Shown here in pieces: positions 35,547 to 44,666 of a stretch of DNA of 64,000 nucleotides (positions are counted from its first letter, which is position 1; each line of letters begins with the position of its first letter). The notes beneath the pieces are model-generated. The model did not search any database, was not told the origin of the DNA, and saw nothing but the letters and a program-made list of their open reading frames with translations. This DNA comes from Rivularia sp034931125 (GTDB taxonomy: Bacteria; Cyanobacteriota; Cyanobacteriia; Cyanobacteriales; Nostocaceae), in the NCBI RefSeq assembly GCF_034931125.1, contig NZ_JAYGHM010000026.1, positions 1 to 64,000 on the forward strand, given 5' to 3'. The position numbers were made by a program, and so were the translations under genes.

Positions 35547-36362
35547 ATGATGATAATCAGAAAGTTTTGGCGGCAAAAATCTATACTTTTTCTTACAGGA
35601 TTTTTTTTAATTTCTCTGTTATTTGCTTGTCAAAGAGTACCAATAGTTGAATCACAAACTTCTACAGCAACACCCGTAGCAGAGGAAACTGCTACTACCC
35701 AGCTTACTGCTGTAGCATATCCTGATAAGGAACTAAGTGCTTCTCCCGCACAACTACCAAAATTACCCTATGCTTACAACGCATTAGAAAAAGCCATTGA
35801 TGCGGAAACGATGAAACTACATCATGATAGACACCATGCTGCATACGTGAAAAACCTCAACGCAGCATTACAGAAGTATCCAGAACTGCAAAATAAAAGC
35901 GTAGAAGCGATGCTGCGCGACTTAAATAGTATCCCAGAGGATATTAGAGAAACGGTACGCAACAACGGTGGTGGTCATCTTAATCACACAATTCTCTGGC
36001 AAATTATGAGTCCTAACGGTGGTGGAGAACCTACAGGAGATATAGCTCAACAAATAAATCAAACTTTTGGTAGTTTTGATGCTTTTAAGAAACAGTTTAA
36101 TGAAGAAGGTGGAAATCGGTTTGGTAGTGGATGGGTTTGGTTAGTACGTAACCCACAAAATCAACTCCAGATTGTGACTACACCCAATCAAGATAGCCCA
36201 ATCGCTGACGGCTTGTATCCAATTATGGGTAATGATGTGTGGGAACATGCATACTACCTCAGATATCAGAACCGCCGTGCTGAGTATCTTAATAACTGGT
36301 GGAATGTGGTGAACTGGTCAGAAATTAATAGACGATTACAATCTGTATCGCAACCAGCTTAG
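35547..36362 (+). CDS. sodA: Lipoprotein Mn/Fe superoxide dismutase
   Basis: 271 residues. N-terminal signal with lipobox LLFAC (Cys about 28), then a linker rich in Thr/Ala, then the SOD domain (about 65-265). Metal ligands: His in MKLHHDRHHAAYV, His in GGGHLNHTILW, Asp and His in GNDVWEHAYYLRYQNRR. The RFGSGWVWLV block favours the Mn type. Dismutates superoxide; the lipid anchor would place it on the periplasmic face of a membrane, as known for the membrane-bound Anabaena SodA. The ferric-reductase-like flavocytochrome follows after 13 bp, so they are probably one transcript. Confidence 0.92.
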   Translation: MMIIRKFWRQKSILFLTGFFLISLLFACQRVPIVESQTSTATPVAEETATTQLTAVAYPDKELSASPAQLPKLPYAYNALEKAIDAETMKLHHDRHHAAYVKNLNAALQKYPELQNKSVEAMLRDLNSIPEDIRETVRNNGGGHLNHTILWQIMSPNGGGEPTGDIAQQINQTFGSFDAFKKQFNEEGGNRFGSGWVWLVRNPQNQLQIVTTPNQDSPIADGLYPIMGNDVWEHAYYLRYQNRRAEYLNNWWNVVNWSEINRRLQSVSQPA

Positions 36363-36375
36363 GAGGTATGCTTCT

Positions 36376-37719
36376 ATGAGAAGTTTATTGATGAAAAATC
36401 CTGTGGTAATAGGGGCATCTTGGATAGGTGCATATATCATAATTATCCTATTACCTCTATTAGTACTAATTTTATACCCACCTACACCAAGTGATGTACG
36501 TAGTGTATGGCTAGAATTTTCCGCTGCTTTAGGTTTTATCGGTTTAGCAATGATGGCAATGCAATTTGCTTTAACCGCCCGGATCAACCGCGTTGAAGCC
36601 TCATATGGTGTTGATTTAATTCTTCAATTTCACCGCTATACCTCAATAGTTGCATTCTTTTTCATCTTGATTCACCCAATCATTGTGTTTATAGATAACC
36701 CAGAGACACTGCAATTATTGAATTTCATCGAAGCTCCGTGGCGAGCAAGGGCGGCTGTAATAGCTACTTTGGCGCTAATTGCGATTATTGCCACTTCCAT
36801 TTGGCGCAAACAGCTTAACATTCCTTACGAACCTTGGCGTATAGCTCACGGGATCTTAGCGGTTATTATTATTGGATTTGCTTTGGGACACGTTCTGGGT
36901 GTAGGTAACTATCTGGGGTTGTTTTGGAAAGCAGTTATTTGGACTGGTATTGCATTAGCTGCATTGTGGCTATTAGTTTACGTCCGCTTGGTCAAACCCT
37001 ATTTTATGCAGAAAAAAACTTACTTAGTAGAAGCCGCAATTCCTCAGCGAGGTAACGTTTGGAATTTAGTTTTGCGTCCTAGAGGACACGCAGGAATTAA
37101 CTTCCAACCCGGTCAATTTGCTTGGCTGACTTTAGAAATATCGCCATTTAGAATGCGGGAACATCCATTTTCCTTTGCTTCAAGTGCAGAAGATCGCGAT
37201 CGCGTTGAATTTGGCATTAAGGCTTTAGGAGATTTTACCAAAACAATCAAGGATGTCAAACCTGGTACTAAAGCTTACCTTGATGGACCCTATGGAGTTT
37301 TCACTACAGACCGTTATGAGAATACTGCCGGATTTGTCTTTATTGCTGGAGGTATAGGTATCACACCAATTATGAGTATACTTTTTACCTTAGCGCAACG
37401 TAAAGATGAGCGTCCTCTACTATTAATTTATGGGAATAAAACTTGGGAAGATATAACTTACCGAGAAGAAATTGAAGCTTTAAAAGACAAATTAGACCTG
37501 ACAGTTATTCACGTTCTTAGGAAACCTCCAGAGGATTGGTCGGGAGAAAGCGGATATGTCGATCGGGAAATCCTGGAACGCTACATTCCCAAGCGTCCTG
37601 CAACTCGGAATTACTTTATCTGTGCTGTACCCAAAATGATGGATCAAGTAGAGAAAGCCTTGCACGAGTTGGAAGTACCTGTCACCCATATTCATATGGA
37701 ACATTACAACCTTGTTTAA
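36376..37719 (+). CDS. Ferric-reductase-like flavocytochrome (NOX/FRE family)
   Basis: 447 residues. N-terminal half has six membrane helices with haem-ligand candidates in LQFHRYTSIV, FILIHPIIVF, WRIAHGILA and ALGHVLG. C-terminal half is a ferredoxin-reductase module: FAD motif HPFSFASS, DGPYGVFT, and NAD(P)H motif GGIGITPIMSIL, ending ICAVPKMMDQVEKALHELEVPVTHIHMEHYNLV. Moves electrons from NAD(P)H across the membrane to iron or oxygen. AGGAGG (36361-36366) lies 9 nt before ATG 36376. Pairing with a periplasmic SOD is intriguing because a NOX-type enzyme could produce the superoxide that the SOD removes (inference). Confidence 0.88.
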   Translation: MRSLLMKNPVVIGASWIGAYIIIILLPLLVLILYPPTPSDVRSVWLEFSAALGFIGLAMMAMQFALTARINRVEASYGVDLILQFHRYTSIVAFFFILIHPIIVFIDNPETLQLLNFIEAPWRARAAVIATLALIAIIATSIWRKQLNIPYEPWRIAHGILAVIIIGFALGHVLGVGNYLGLFWKAVIWTGIALAALWLLVYVRLVKPYFMQKKTYLVEAAIPQRGNVWNLVLRPRGHAGINFQPGQFAWLTLEISPFRMREHPFSFASSAEDRDRVEFGIKALGDFTKTIKDVKPGTKAYLDGPYGVFTTDRYENTAGFVFIAGGIGITPIMSILFTLAQRKDERPLLLIYGNKTWEDITYREEIEALKDKLDLTVIHVLRKPPEDWSGESGYVDREILERYIPKRPATRNYFICAVPKMMDQVEKALHELEVPVTHIHMEHYNLV

Positions 37720-37751
37720 ATAGTGTTTAACTAAAAAACCAAAGTTTTATT

Positions 37752-37904
37752 ATGCGTTACAGTATCATGCTTCAAGTAGTGGCAACTATCACCTTCATTT
37801 TTATTGGCACTGCTGCTTTGTTTGCCTGGTTGCAATACCGTCCAAGTCCAGAAGAAAGAAATTTACCGAACACTTCTTTATATACTCCTGTTCTAAATAA
37901 GTAA
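37752..37904 (+). CDS. Small single-pass membrane protein (50 aa)
   Basis: MRYSIMLQVVATITFIFIGT, then AALFAWLQYRPSPEERNLPN and a short tail. One membrane helix (about 6-26) then a polar tail. It begins 32 bp after the flavocytochrome and is on the same strand, so it may be a small subunit of that complex. Too short for family assignment. Confidence 0.5.
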   Translation: MRYSIMLQVVATITFIFIGTAALFAWLQYRPSPEERNLPNTSLYTPVLNK

Positions 37905-37948
37905 AAAATAAGTAAAAATGTCACATTTATTAAGGAGATGATCTAAAC

Positions 37949-38023
37949 ATGAGCATCCCAATCCTAAATTTTGGTAAATGTTCCTGCATTGGGATGCTAC
38001 TCCCCAAGCCAATTATTTATTAA
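37949..38023 (+). other. Mini-ORF (24 aa) overlapping a hairpin
   Basis: AAGGAG (37932-37937) precedes ATG 37949, giving MSIPILNFGKCSCIGMLLPK and four more residues. The same bases form perfect 11-bp arms agcatcccaat (37952-37962) and attgggatgct (37988-37998) with a 25-nt loop. This could be a leader peptide with attenuation structure before the 38079 gene or simply a terminator of the SOD operon. A single TCACATTT half-box (37920) lies just upstream. Confidence 0.35.
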
Positions 38024-38078
38024 CATTTAGAACTAATTTATTTTAAGATAGAATAAATTAGTTTTTTTTCGATTAATC

Positions 38079-39488
38079 ATGACATCAAAAATAGATATAA
38101 AAACATCTACCGTCGTTCGTAACCGTTGGTTTGAAAGATTGATTGCTATCTTAGCACTAATAAACCTATGTTTAATCTTCTTTGATTTGACCTATATAGC
38201 TGGTCGTGATTTCTATTTACAAGTATTACCAAATATAGTTCGATATGACCTAATTAAAGGTATTCAACCCCACCCGGAAACGCAAAATTACCTGAATAAA
38301 GTTACACAATTAGAAGAACAGGTTTTGCAGACTGCTTTGGACTCACCTCAAGCCGAAAGTAAACTTAGTCAATTACGTTTCTTGAGTCATCGCCTGATTG
38401 AGGATAATCCGTTTGATGTCGCGAATAAAAGTGGTACTCTTGCAAAAATTAAAAATGAAATACGCTTGCATACAAATCAACAATCTGCTAGAGATGCCTT
38501 TAATGTTTTTTGGAGTCAAACTTATTTATCTGAGATGGGTTGGCAATCAGAACTCAACTTTTTTAATTCTCAAATTAAACCTTTAATTAATAGTAACTAC
38601 TATCGTGATATTGATAGATTTGGCAATTTCGTCAATCGTTTCTGGGTGCTTGATTTACCTTTTGGAATCATTTTTGCTTTAGAATTTCTGGCACGTACTT
38701 TTTATATCGGTCGCCGCAATCCTTCATTAAACTGGCTAGAAGCGATGCTACGACGCTGGTATGATTTATTTTTGTTACTTCCTCAATGGCGTTGGCTACG
38801 AGTCATCCCCGTAACTATTCGTCTTTACCAAGCCGATTTATTAAATCTTGAGCCATTGCGATCGCAACTCAATCATGATTTTGCAGTGAATTTTGCTGAG
38901 GAAATCACTGAAATGGTAGGTATTCAAGCGATTGACCAAATGCAAGATGTGATTCGTCAAGGTGATTTGGCACGTTGGTTATTTCATCCTGAAACGCGCA
39001 AACCTTACGTTCAAGTAAATCAAATAAATGAGGTAAAAGCTATTGCGACTCGCTTAGTCAACATTAGTATCTATGATGTATTACCTCAAATCCAGCCTCA
39101 TCTAGAAGCCTTGATGCATCATAGTATTGCCAGCACTCTCAACGAGTCTCCCGTTTACCAACAAGTACAAAACATACCCGGTCTAAATCATTTACCCAGT
39201 CAATTAACAGAAAAGTTGGCTCATGACTTATCTCAATCTGCTTGTAACAATTTAATTAAAGCAATTTCAGACCCAGTTGTAGGAGAACTTACTTCTAATC
39301 TAATTACAAACTTTCGTGATGTGCTAGAGGATGAAATACAGAAAAAGCATAATATTCAAGAACTTCAATCTTTACTAATCGATATGCTAGAAGAAATAAA
39401 AATTAATTATGTCAAAGGCATTAATTATTCTGGGGTTGAAAAAATATTAGAAGAAGCAAGCCAGATTCATCAAATCATTTCTAGATAA
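38079..39488 (+). CDS. Membrane protein of unknown function (469 aa)
   Basis: One N-terminal helix (about 20-42), an extracytoplasmic-looking helical region with TQLEEQVLQTA, then two or three helices (about 185-260: FWVLDLPFGIIFALEFLARTFYIGRR and YDLFLLLPQWRWLRVIPVTIRLYQADLL), then a long amphipathic C-terminal region. The LRxxxxxxRLYQ segment is reminiscent of S4-S6 linkers in ion-channel-like proteins, but no pore motif is seen. Known to me only as a cyanobacterial hypothetical. Confidence 0.65.
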   Translation: MTSKIDIKTSTVVRNRWFERLIAILALINLCLIFFDLTYIAGRDFYLQVLPNIVRYDLIKGIQPHPETQNYLNKVTQLEEQVLQTALDSPQAESKLSQLRFLSHRLIEDNPFDVANKSGTLAKIKNEIRLHTNQQSARDAFNVFWSQTYLSEMGWQSELNFFNSQIKPLINSNYYRDIDRFGNFVNRFWVLDLPFGIIFALEFLARTFYIGRRNPSLNWLEAMLRRWYDLFLLLPQWRWLRVIPVTIRLYQADLLNLEPLRSQLNHDFAVNFAEEITEMVGIQAIDQMQDVIRQGDLARWLFHPETRKPYVQVNQINEVKAIATRLVNISIYDVLPQIQPHLEALMHHSIASTLNESPVYQQVQNIPGLNHLPSQLTEKLAHDLSQSACNNLIKAISDPVVGELTSNLITNFRDVLEDEIQKKHNIQELQSLLIDMLEEIKINYVKGINYSGVEKILEEASQIHQIISR

Positions 39489-39627
39489 TATAAAAGTTCT
39501 ATTACGATAAGCCTATACGATAATACCAAAATTGGGTTTTGATCGGGTGGGCTGCGGGATTCAGTTTCCATTGCCATAAAGTTTAAGTTAATTTACTGTT
39601 GTTGTCTCAGAAAAGCAGACACGTAAA

Positions 39628-39831
39628 TTATTTTTGAGGATTAGCAATTTTTTCAGTTGACTTTGCTAAACTTTCCAGTGCATCTGTCTGTTTTTCAATT
39701 TGCTGGGTTTGCTTCTCAAGTTCTTTCAATTGCTTTGTCTGAGAAAGTGCATCACTGGTATGAGGAGTAAAGAACTCACAACTCGACAGTAGGATGCAGA
39801 TTAGCATTGTAAGAATCAGAAGATAACGCAT
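39628..39831 (-). CDS. Small coiled-coil lipoprotein (67 aa)
   Basis: I set the start at ATG 39831, which has AGGAGG (RC of 39839-39844) 7 nt upstream; a longer frame starts at 39885. Signal peptide MRYLLILTMLICILLSSC with lipobox LSSC, then FFTPHTSDALSQ, then a heptad coiled coil (KQLKELEKQTQQIEKQTDAL). Lpp-like in outline: a small trimeric or dimeric lipoprotein that might link envelope layers. It is the only minus-strand gene between 34 and 45 kb. Confidence 0.6.
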   Translation of the reverse strand: MRYLLILTMLICILLSSCEFFTPHTSDALSQTKQLKELEKQTQQIEKQTDALESLAKSTEKIANPQK

Positions 39832-39889
39832 TTTTTTTCCTCCTAAATTACTTGCAATTTTGATTTTATAAATCTGAACTAGCATTGAA

Positions 39890-40155
39890 CCTGAATATGC
39901 TTGGTTTCTCTTACAAAGGTTCTAGTTCTCACTAACCTTCACCTAATTTAAACACTTTTACATCTATCTGAAGTTTGATTAGTGGTGATTTTATTTCAAC
40001 AATTTTTATTTTTAGCATAATACTTAAGTTAGATTTTCATCTCGTAAATATATTCTGTTTGTAAGATGTTTTTTTATAATTATTTTGTAGTTAGACCAAT
40101 AAAAGCTTATGTTTTGTCTTGATTTTTTTCTTAAAAGACTAGTAATAGATTCCTG
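39890..40155. other. AT-rich intergenic region
   Basis: No gene seen. It separates divergent promoters of the small lipoprotein and the outer-membrane protein. Confidence 0.5.
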
Positions 40156-40175
40156 TCACTTTTTATTCACATTTA
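40156..40175 (+). promoter_or_regulatory. Island box 3: TCAC-N7-TCACATTT
   Basis: TCAC units at 40156 and 40167, 65 bp before the outer-membrane protein gene at 40241. Confidence 0.6.
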
Positions 40176-40240
40176 TCATTGAACATAACAATAAAAGCAA
40201 TTAATTACTGTTTTTAACCTACCATTCACAATCATTACCC

Positions 40241-40927
40241 ATGAATACTTTTTATCTCAAACACATTATTTCTATCTTAGGCATCACAACTGGTATTTTT
40301 GCTTTTGGCAACATTCGAGCAAATGCCTCAGAAGGACAAAATGTCTACAAAGATACCTCGACACATTCAGGTATTAATATCAGTCAAAATGCTACCGACT
40401 TGCAAGCGCAAATACTTCCTCCCACACAAGAACAATATCCTACACCAATACCAGATCCATCACCCGATCGAGTACCACAAATCGAGACACCAGCACCGAT
40501 ATCACCTGGTAGAGAAACCCGTGGTGGTTCTAGCTACATTGGAGTTGGTGGCAATATTGGATTAGGTGGTGATACTACATTGAGTGAAGGCTCTTTTTCT
40601 GTAATCAGCAAAATTGGTTTAACTAATAACTTTTCTGTACGTCCTAGTGCCTTAATTGGTGATAATGCAGTTTTTCTAATTCCTTTAACTCTTGATTTTC
40701 CAGTAGAGTCAGTTACAGATACAGGTGTTCAACAAATAAGTGTTGCTCCCTATATTGGTGGAGGAGCCGCAATTTCTACAGGTCAAGATAATACCGTTGG
40801 CTTTCTTCTGACTGGTGGTGTAGATGTACCTCTGTCACCTCAATTTACTGCCAATGCAGGTGTCAATGTTGGTTTTATCAATGACACTGAAGTTGGACTA
40901 ATGTTAGGCGTTGGTTACAACTTCTAA
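40241..40927 (+). CDS. Outer-membrane beta-barrel protein
   Basis: 228 residues. Signal peptide (SILGITTGIFAFGNIRANA), a Pro-rich linker (about 65-95: PPTQEQYPTPIPDPSPDRVP), then alternating strands YIGVGGNIGLGGD, FSVISKIGLTNNFSVRPSA, APYIGGGAAIS, GFLLTGGVDVPL, FTANAGVNVGFI, GLMLGVGYNF. The terminal aromatic Phe is the usual signal for outer-membrane barrel insertion. An eight-strand barrel would fit the length. Followed after 53 bp by the FAS1 lipoprotein gene, likely one operon driven by box 3. Confidence 0.8.
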   Translation: MNTFYLKHIISILGITTGIFAFGNIRANASEGQNVYKDTSTHSGINISQNATDLQAQILPPTQEQYPTPIPDPSPDRVPQIETPAPISPGRETRGGSSYIGVGGNIGLGGDTTLSEGSFSVISKIGLTNNFSVRPSALIGDNAVFLIPLTLDFPVESVTDTGVQQISVAPYIGGGAAISTGQDNTVGFLLTGGVDVPLSPQFTANAGVNVGFINDTEVGLMLGVGYNF

Positions 40928-40980
40928 ACAAGTTTTATGCTGCCTATATTATTGCAACACAAACCTATATCGAGGAAAAA

Positions 40981-41586
40981 ATGAAGATTCAAAAATTTGC
41001 GATCGCGACAAGTATTCTACTACTACCAGTAATTGCCGCCTGTACGCAAAACGATACTGCTCAAGTCCCTCCCACAACTCCACCCCCTGCTGTTGATGTA
41101 AATACACCCGAACCCGTTCCACCAATTACTTCAACACCACCAACAAGCCCGATCGCAACGACGGATGAAGATATTGCCGATGTTGTAGAAGATAACCCTT
41201 CATTAAAAACACTGGCGAATTTAATTGATGAGGCAGATTTAGAAGATACGTTAGATGATGCTGGTCCTTTTACCTTATTTGCACCTTCAGATCAAGCCTT
41301 TGCGGCACTTCCAGAGGCGACCAGACAGCGACTCTTGCAACCAGAAAATCGCCAACTTCTCAGACAGGTTTTGACTTATCATGTTGTTCCAGGTAAGCTT
41401 ACTGCCAGCCAACTCCAGTCACAAGAAATACAGACTCTTGACAATAACCCAGTAAACATTCAAGTTGACCAAGCTACCAACCAAGTTAGAGTCAACGATG
41501 CTCGCGTTACCCAGCCAGATATTCAAGCCAGCAATGGAGTCATCCATATAATCGACCGAGTAATTCTACCACCTACTATTCAGTAG
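40981..41586 (+). CDS. FAS1 (fasciclin) domain lipoprotein
   Basis: 201 residues. Lipoprotein signal MKIQKFAIATSILLLPVIAAC, a Pro/Thr-rich stalk (about 25-65), and one fasciclin domain with LKTLANLIDEADLEDTLDDAGPFTLFAPSDQAFAALP, LLRQVLTYHVVPG and ASNGVIHIIDRVILPP. FAS1 domains mediate adhesion to matrix or other proteins. AGGAAAAA at 40973-40980 serves as ribosome site. Confidence 0.9.
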   Translation: MKIQKFAIATSILLLPVIAACTQNDTAQVPPTTPPPAVDVNTPEPVPPITSTPPTSPIATTDEDIADVVEDNPSLKTLANLIDEADLEDTLDDAGPFTLFAPSDQAFAALPEATRQRLLQPENRQLLRQVLTYHVVPGKLTASQLQSQEIQTLDNNPVNIQVDQATNQVRVNDARVTQPDIQASNGVIHIIDRVILPPTIQ

Positions 41587-41723
41587 AGAATTTACATAGA
41601 TAGTTGGTTTGTTATGGTTCCTAAAGAAACAATGACCCGCTCAATGACATAACGGGTAGAACATCAAATGGGATTAATTTTCAAACCATTGCTGTAATAA
41701 CTGTAATTAAAGGAAGTGTGAAT

Positions 41724-44396
41724 ATGACCGCAGAAGAAAAAAGATTGGAAGAAGACCGTACCCGTAAAGCATATTGGCGCAGATGGGGTTCTTATTTGAG
41801 CGATCGCCAATGGGGAACGGTGCGCGAAGATTACAGTTCTGATGGTACAGCGTGGGATTATTTTCCTCACGAACACGCTCGCTCTCGTGCTTATCGTTGG
41901 GGGGAAGATGGTATTGCTGGCATTTCCGATAACCATCAAAGGTTGTGTTTTGCGATCGCGTTGTGGAACGGTGCAGATCCAATCCTTAAGGAACGGTTAT
42001 TTGGTTTATCTGGTCCCGAAGGAAATCACGGGGAAGATGTTAAAGAATATTACTTTCATCTCGACAATACCCCGTCTCATGCCTACATGAAATACCTCTA
42101 CAAATATTCCCAAAATGCATTTCCTTATACGCAATTAGTAGAAGAGAATCAACAACGGGGCTACCACGATCCAGAATTTGAACTAATAGACACAGGTATT
42201 TTTGATAAGAATGAATACTTTGATGTGTTTGTTGAATATGCCAAGCACTCACCTGAAGATATTCTGATTCAAATCAGCATTGTCAATCGTGCTTCTGAAG
42301 CCAAAACTCTCCATATTTTACCGACGCTATGGTTTCGCAATACTTGGTCTTGGCAACAGAACTGTGAAAAGCCAATTATTATCCAGGATTCTTCAAATGT
42401 CATCAATGCGTTTCACCCTTCTTTAGGAAACCGCTGGCTTTATTTTCAAGATTGCCAAGCTACTTTATTTACTGAAAATGAAACTAATTACGAGCGATTA
42501 TTTGGATCGGAAAACCATTACCCCTATGTTAAAGATGGGATTAATGATTACATTGTTTCCGGGCAAACTCAAGCAGTAAATCCTAGTCTAAAAGGTACAA
42601 AAGCAGCGACTCATTACCAGTTAAAAATTGACGCTGGTGAAACACAAATTATTCGACTCAGATTATCTAACACTGCCGATTTAACAGAACCTTTTGGTAG
42701 AGAATTTGATACCACTTTGCATCTTCGTAAACAAGAAGCAGACGAATTTTATCAACACATTTCTCCGGCTAATTTATCAGCAGATATTCGTAGCGTACAA
42801 CGACAAGCTTTTGCTGGTTTGTTATGGACAAAACAGTTTTATTACTATGTAGTAGAAGATTGGTTAAATGGCGACCCCAATCAACCATCTCCTCAACGAG
42901 ATAACGCTCGCAATCAAGAATGGATGCATCTTTATAATGATGACATAATTTCCATGCCCGACAAATGGGAATTTCCCTGGTATGCTGCTTGGGATTTAGC
43001 TTTTCATGTCATTCCTTTGGCAATGATTGACCCAGATTTTGCCAAACGCCAAATGGATAGATTAACGCGAGAATGGTATCTACATCCTAACGGACAAATA
43101 CCTGCCTATGAGTGGCATTTTAGTGATGTGAATCCCCCAGTTCATGCTTGGGGTACCTGGCGAGTTTATCAGATTGAAAAGGAGTTATACGGACGTACCG
43201 ATACAGATTTTTTAGAACGGGTATTTCAAAAACTACTGCTCAATTTTACATGGTGGGTTAACCGTAAAGACAATAATGGAAATAATGTCTTTCAAGGAGG
43301 TTTTTTAGGTTTAGATAACATCGGTATTTTTGACCGCAGTGCTGAACTACCTACAGGAGGTTATTTAGAGCAATCTGACGGTACCAGTTGGATGGGAATG
43401 TATTCCTTGAATATGTTAGTAATTGCTCTAGAACTTGCTAAAACTAATCCTGTCTATGAAGATATTGCGAGTAAATTTTTTGAGCATTTCTTGTATATTG
43501 CCGATGCCATGAATCACATCGGTGAAACTAATATTCACCTGTGGGATGATACTGACCAATTTTACTATGATGTATTGCATTTACCCCATGACGAGCGTCT
43601 GCATTTGAAAGTTCGTTCAATGGTGGGTTTAGTTCCTTTGTTTGCAGTAGAAACTTTGGAAGCAAATATTTTACAAGCTTTTCCTGGCTTTAGAAAACGG
43701 TTTGAATGGTTTATCAAAAACCGTCCTAATTTACAAAAAAATATTGCTTCTTTAGAAACTACGGGAAGTGAAGCTAGACGATTGCTCTCCATTGTCAGCC
43801 CAGAAAAGCTTAAATCAATTCTGCAAAAAATGCTAGATGAAACTGAGTTTTTAAGTCCTCATGGTATCCGCTCTGTCTCCAGATTTCATGCTGACCATCC
43901 CTATATATTTGAAGTTGATGGACAAAAGCATTCTGTTAATTACGAACCCGCAGAATCAACTAATGGAATGTTTGGTGGAAATTCTAACTGGCGCGGTCCA
44001 GTTTGGTTTCCGATGAATTACTTGATGATTGAATCTTTAGCAAAATTCTATGACTACCTGGGGGATGATTTCAAAGTTGAATGTCCTACTGGTTCTGGTC
44101 AATTTATGACCTTGAAAGAAGTCGCAACCGAGTTATCCCATAGGTTGATGAATATCTTTTTGCGCTCGGAAGCTGGATATCGTCCGGTTCATGGTGGTAA
44201 TTGTTTGTTCCAAACCAATGCCCACTGGCGCGATTTGATTTTGTTTTATGAGTACTTTCACGGCGATAATGGTGCTGGACTCGGAGCCAATCATCAAACA
44301 GGTTGGACGGGTTTAGTAGCAACTTTAATCCATTCCTGTGGAGTTCCTTCACAACCAGAAAATACTAACCGTGTGATTATTTCTCAACTACATTAG
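41724..44396 (+). CDS. GH63-like glucosidase (MGH1-like clan)
   Basis: 890 residues from ATG 41724; AAGGAAG at 41710-41716 fits this start better than the GTG at 41718. The (alpha/alpha)6 toroid of GH63-type glucosidases is recognised from MPDKWEFPWYAAWDLAFHVIPLAMIDP, NGQIPAYEWHFSDVNPPVHAWGTWRVYQ, HLWDDTDQFYYDVL and GNSNWRGPVWFPMNYL. Candidate acidic residues are Asp in WDLAFH and Glu in YEWHF and YEPAES. No signal peptide, so cytoplasmic. Cyanobacterial members probably act on glucosylglycerate, glycogen-derived or other compatible-solute glucosides; the substrate is not determinable here. Confidence 0.82.
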   Translation: MTAEEKRLEEDRTRKAYWRRWGSYLSDRQWGTVREDYSSDGTAWDYFPHEHARSRAYRWGEDGIAGISDNHQRLCFAIALWNGADPILKERLFGLSGPEGNHGEDVKEYYFHLDNTPSHAYMKYLYKYSQNAFPYTQLVEENQQRGYHDPEFELIDTGIFDKNEYFDVFVEYAKHSPEDILIQISIVNRASEAKTLHILPTLWFRNTWSWQQNCEKPIIIQDSSNVINAFHPSLGNRWLYFQDCQATLFTENETNYERLFGSENHYPYVKDGINDYIVSGQTQAVNPSLKGTKAATHYQLKIDAGETQIIRLRLSNTADLTEPFGREFDTTLHLRKQEADEFYQHISPANLSADIRSVQRQAFAGLLWTKQFYYYVVEDWLNGDPNQPSPQRDNARNQEWMHLYNDDIISMPDKWEFPWYAAWDLAFHVIPLAMIDPDFAKRQMDRLTREWYLHPNGQIPAYEWHFSDVNPPVHAWGTWRVYQIEKELYGRTDTDFLERVFQKLLLNFTWWVNRKDNNGNNVFQGGFLGLDNIGIFDRSAELPTGGYLEQSDGTSWMGMYSLNMLVIALELAKTNPVYEDIASKFFEHFLYIADAMNHIGETNIHLWDDTDQFYYDVLHLPHDERLHLKVRSMVGLVPLFAVETLEANILQAFPGFRKRFEWFIKNRPNLQKNIASLETTGSEARRLLSIVSPEKLKSILQKMLDETEFLSPHGIRSVSRFHADHPYIFEVDGQKHSVNYEPAESTNGMFGGNSNWRGPVWFPMNYLMIESLAKFYDYLGDDFKVECPTGSGQFMTLKEVATELSHRLMNIFLRSEAGYRPVHGGNCLFQTNAHWRDLILFYEYFHGDNGAGLGANHQTGWTGLVATLIHSCGVPSQPENTNRVIISQLH

Positions 44397-44524
44397 AATT
44401 TCCTCGACTTTAGTCAGGAAAGAAATCAATGATTTCAATTGCGAATTGTTGTAATCTTCTGCCAGAAAGGAAGTGAAGAGAATTATTCTATCTATTCACA
44501 AAAATCGTAAATTAAACACTACCT

Positions 44525-44558
44525 ATTGACACAAATCTAATCTTTACTTTGTGTCAAT
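44525..44558. promoter_or_regulatory. Perfect 11-bp inverted repeat upstream of the response regulator
   Basis: Arms attgacacaaa (44525-44535) and tttgtgtcaat (44548-44558) separated by 12 bp. No T-tract follows. It may be the terminator of the glucosidase gene or an operator for the response-regulator gene, whose start is 109 bp further on. The embedded TTGACA is also a canonical -35 hexamer. Confidence 0.45.
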
Positions 44559-44666
44559 AATTTAAGCATCCAAATATTCCTACCGGAGGACGAGAGGTTA
44601 GTTCGGTTTCTCTACTATGAGTAAGGAGACTGGCAGTTCTAATTATGTCAGTTGCTAAAAACTTGT

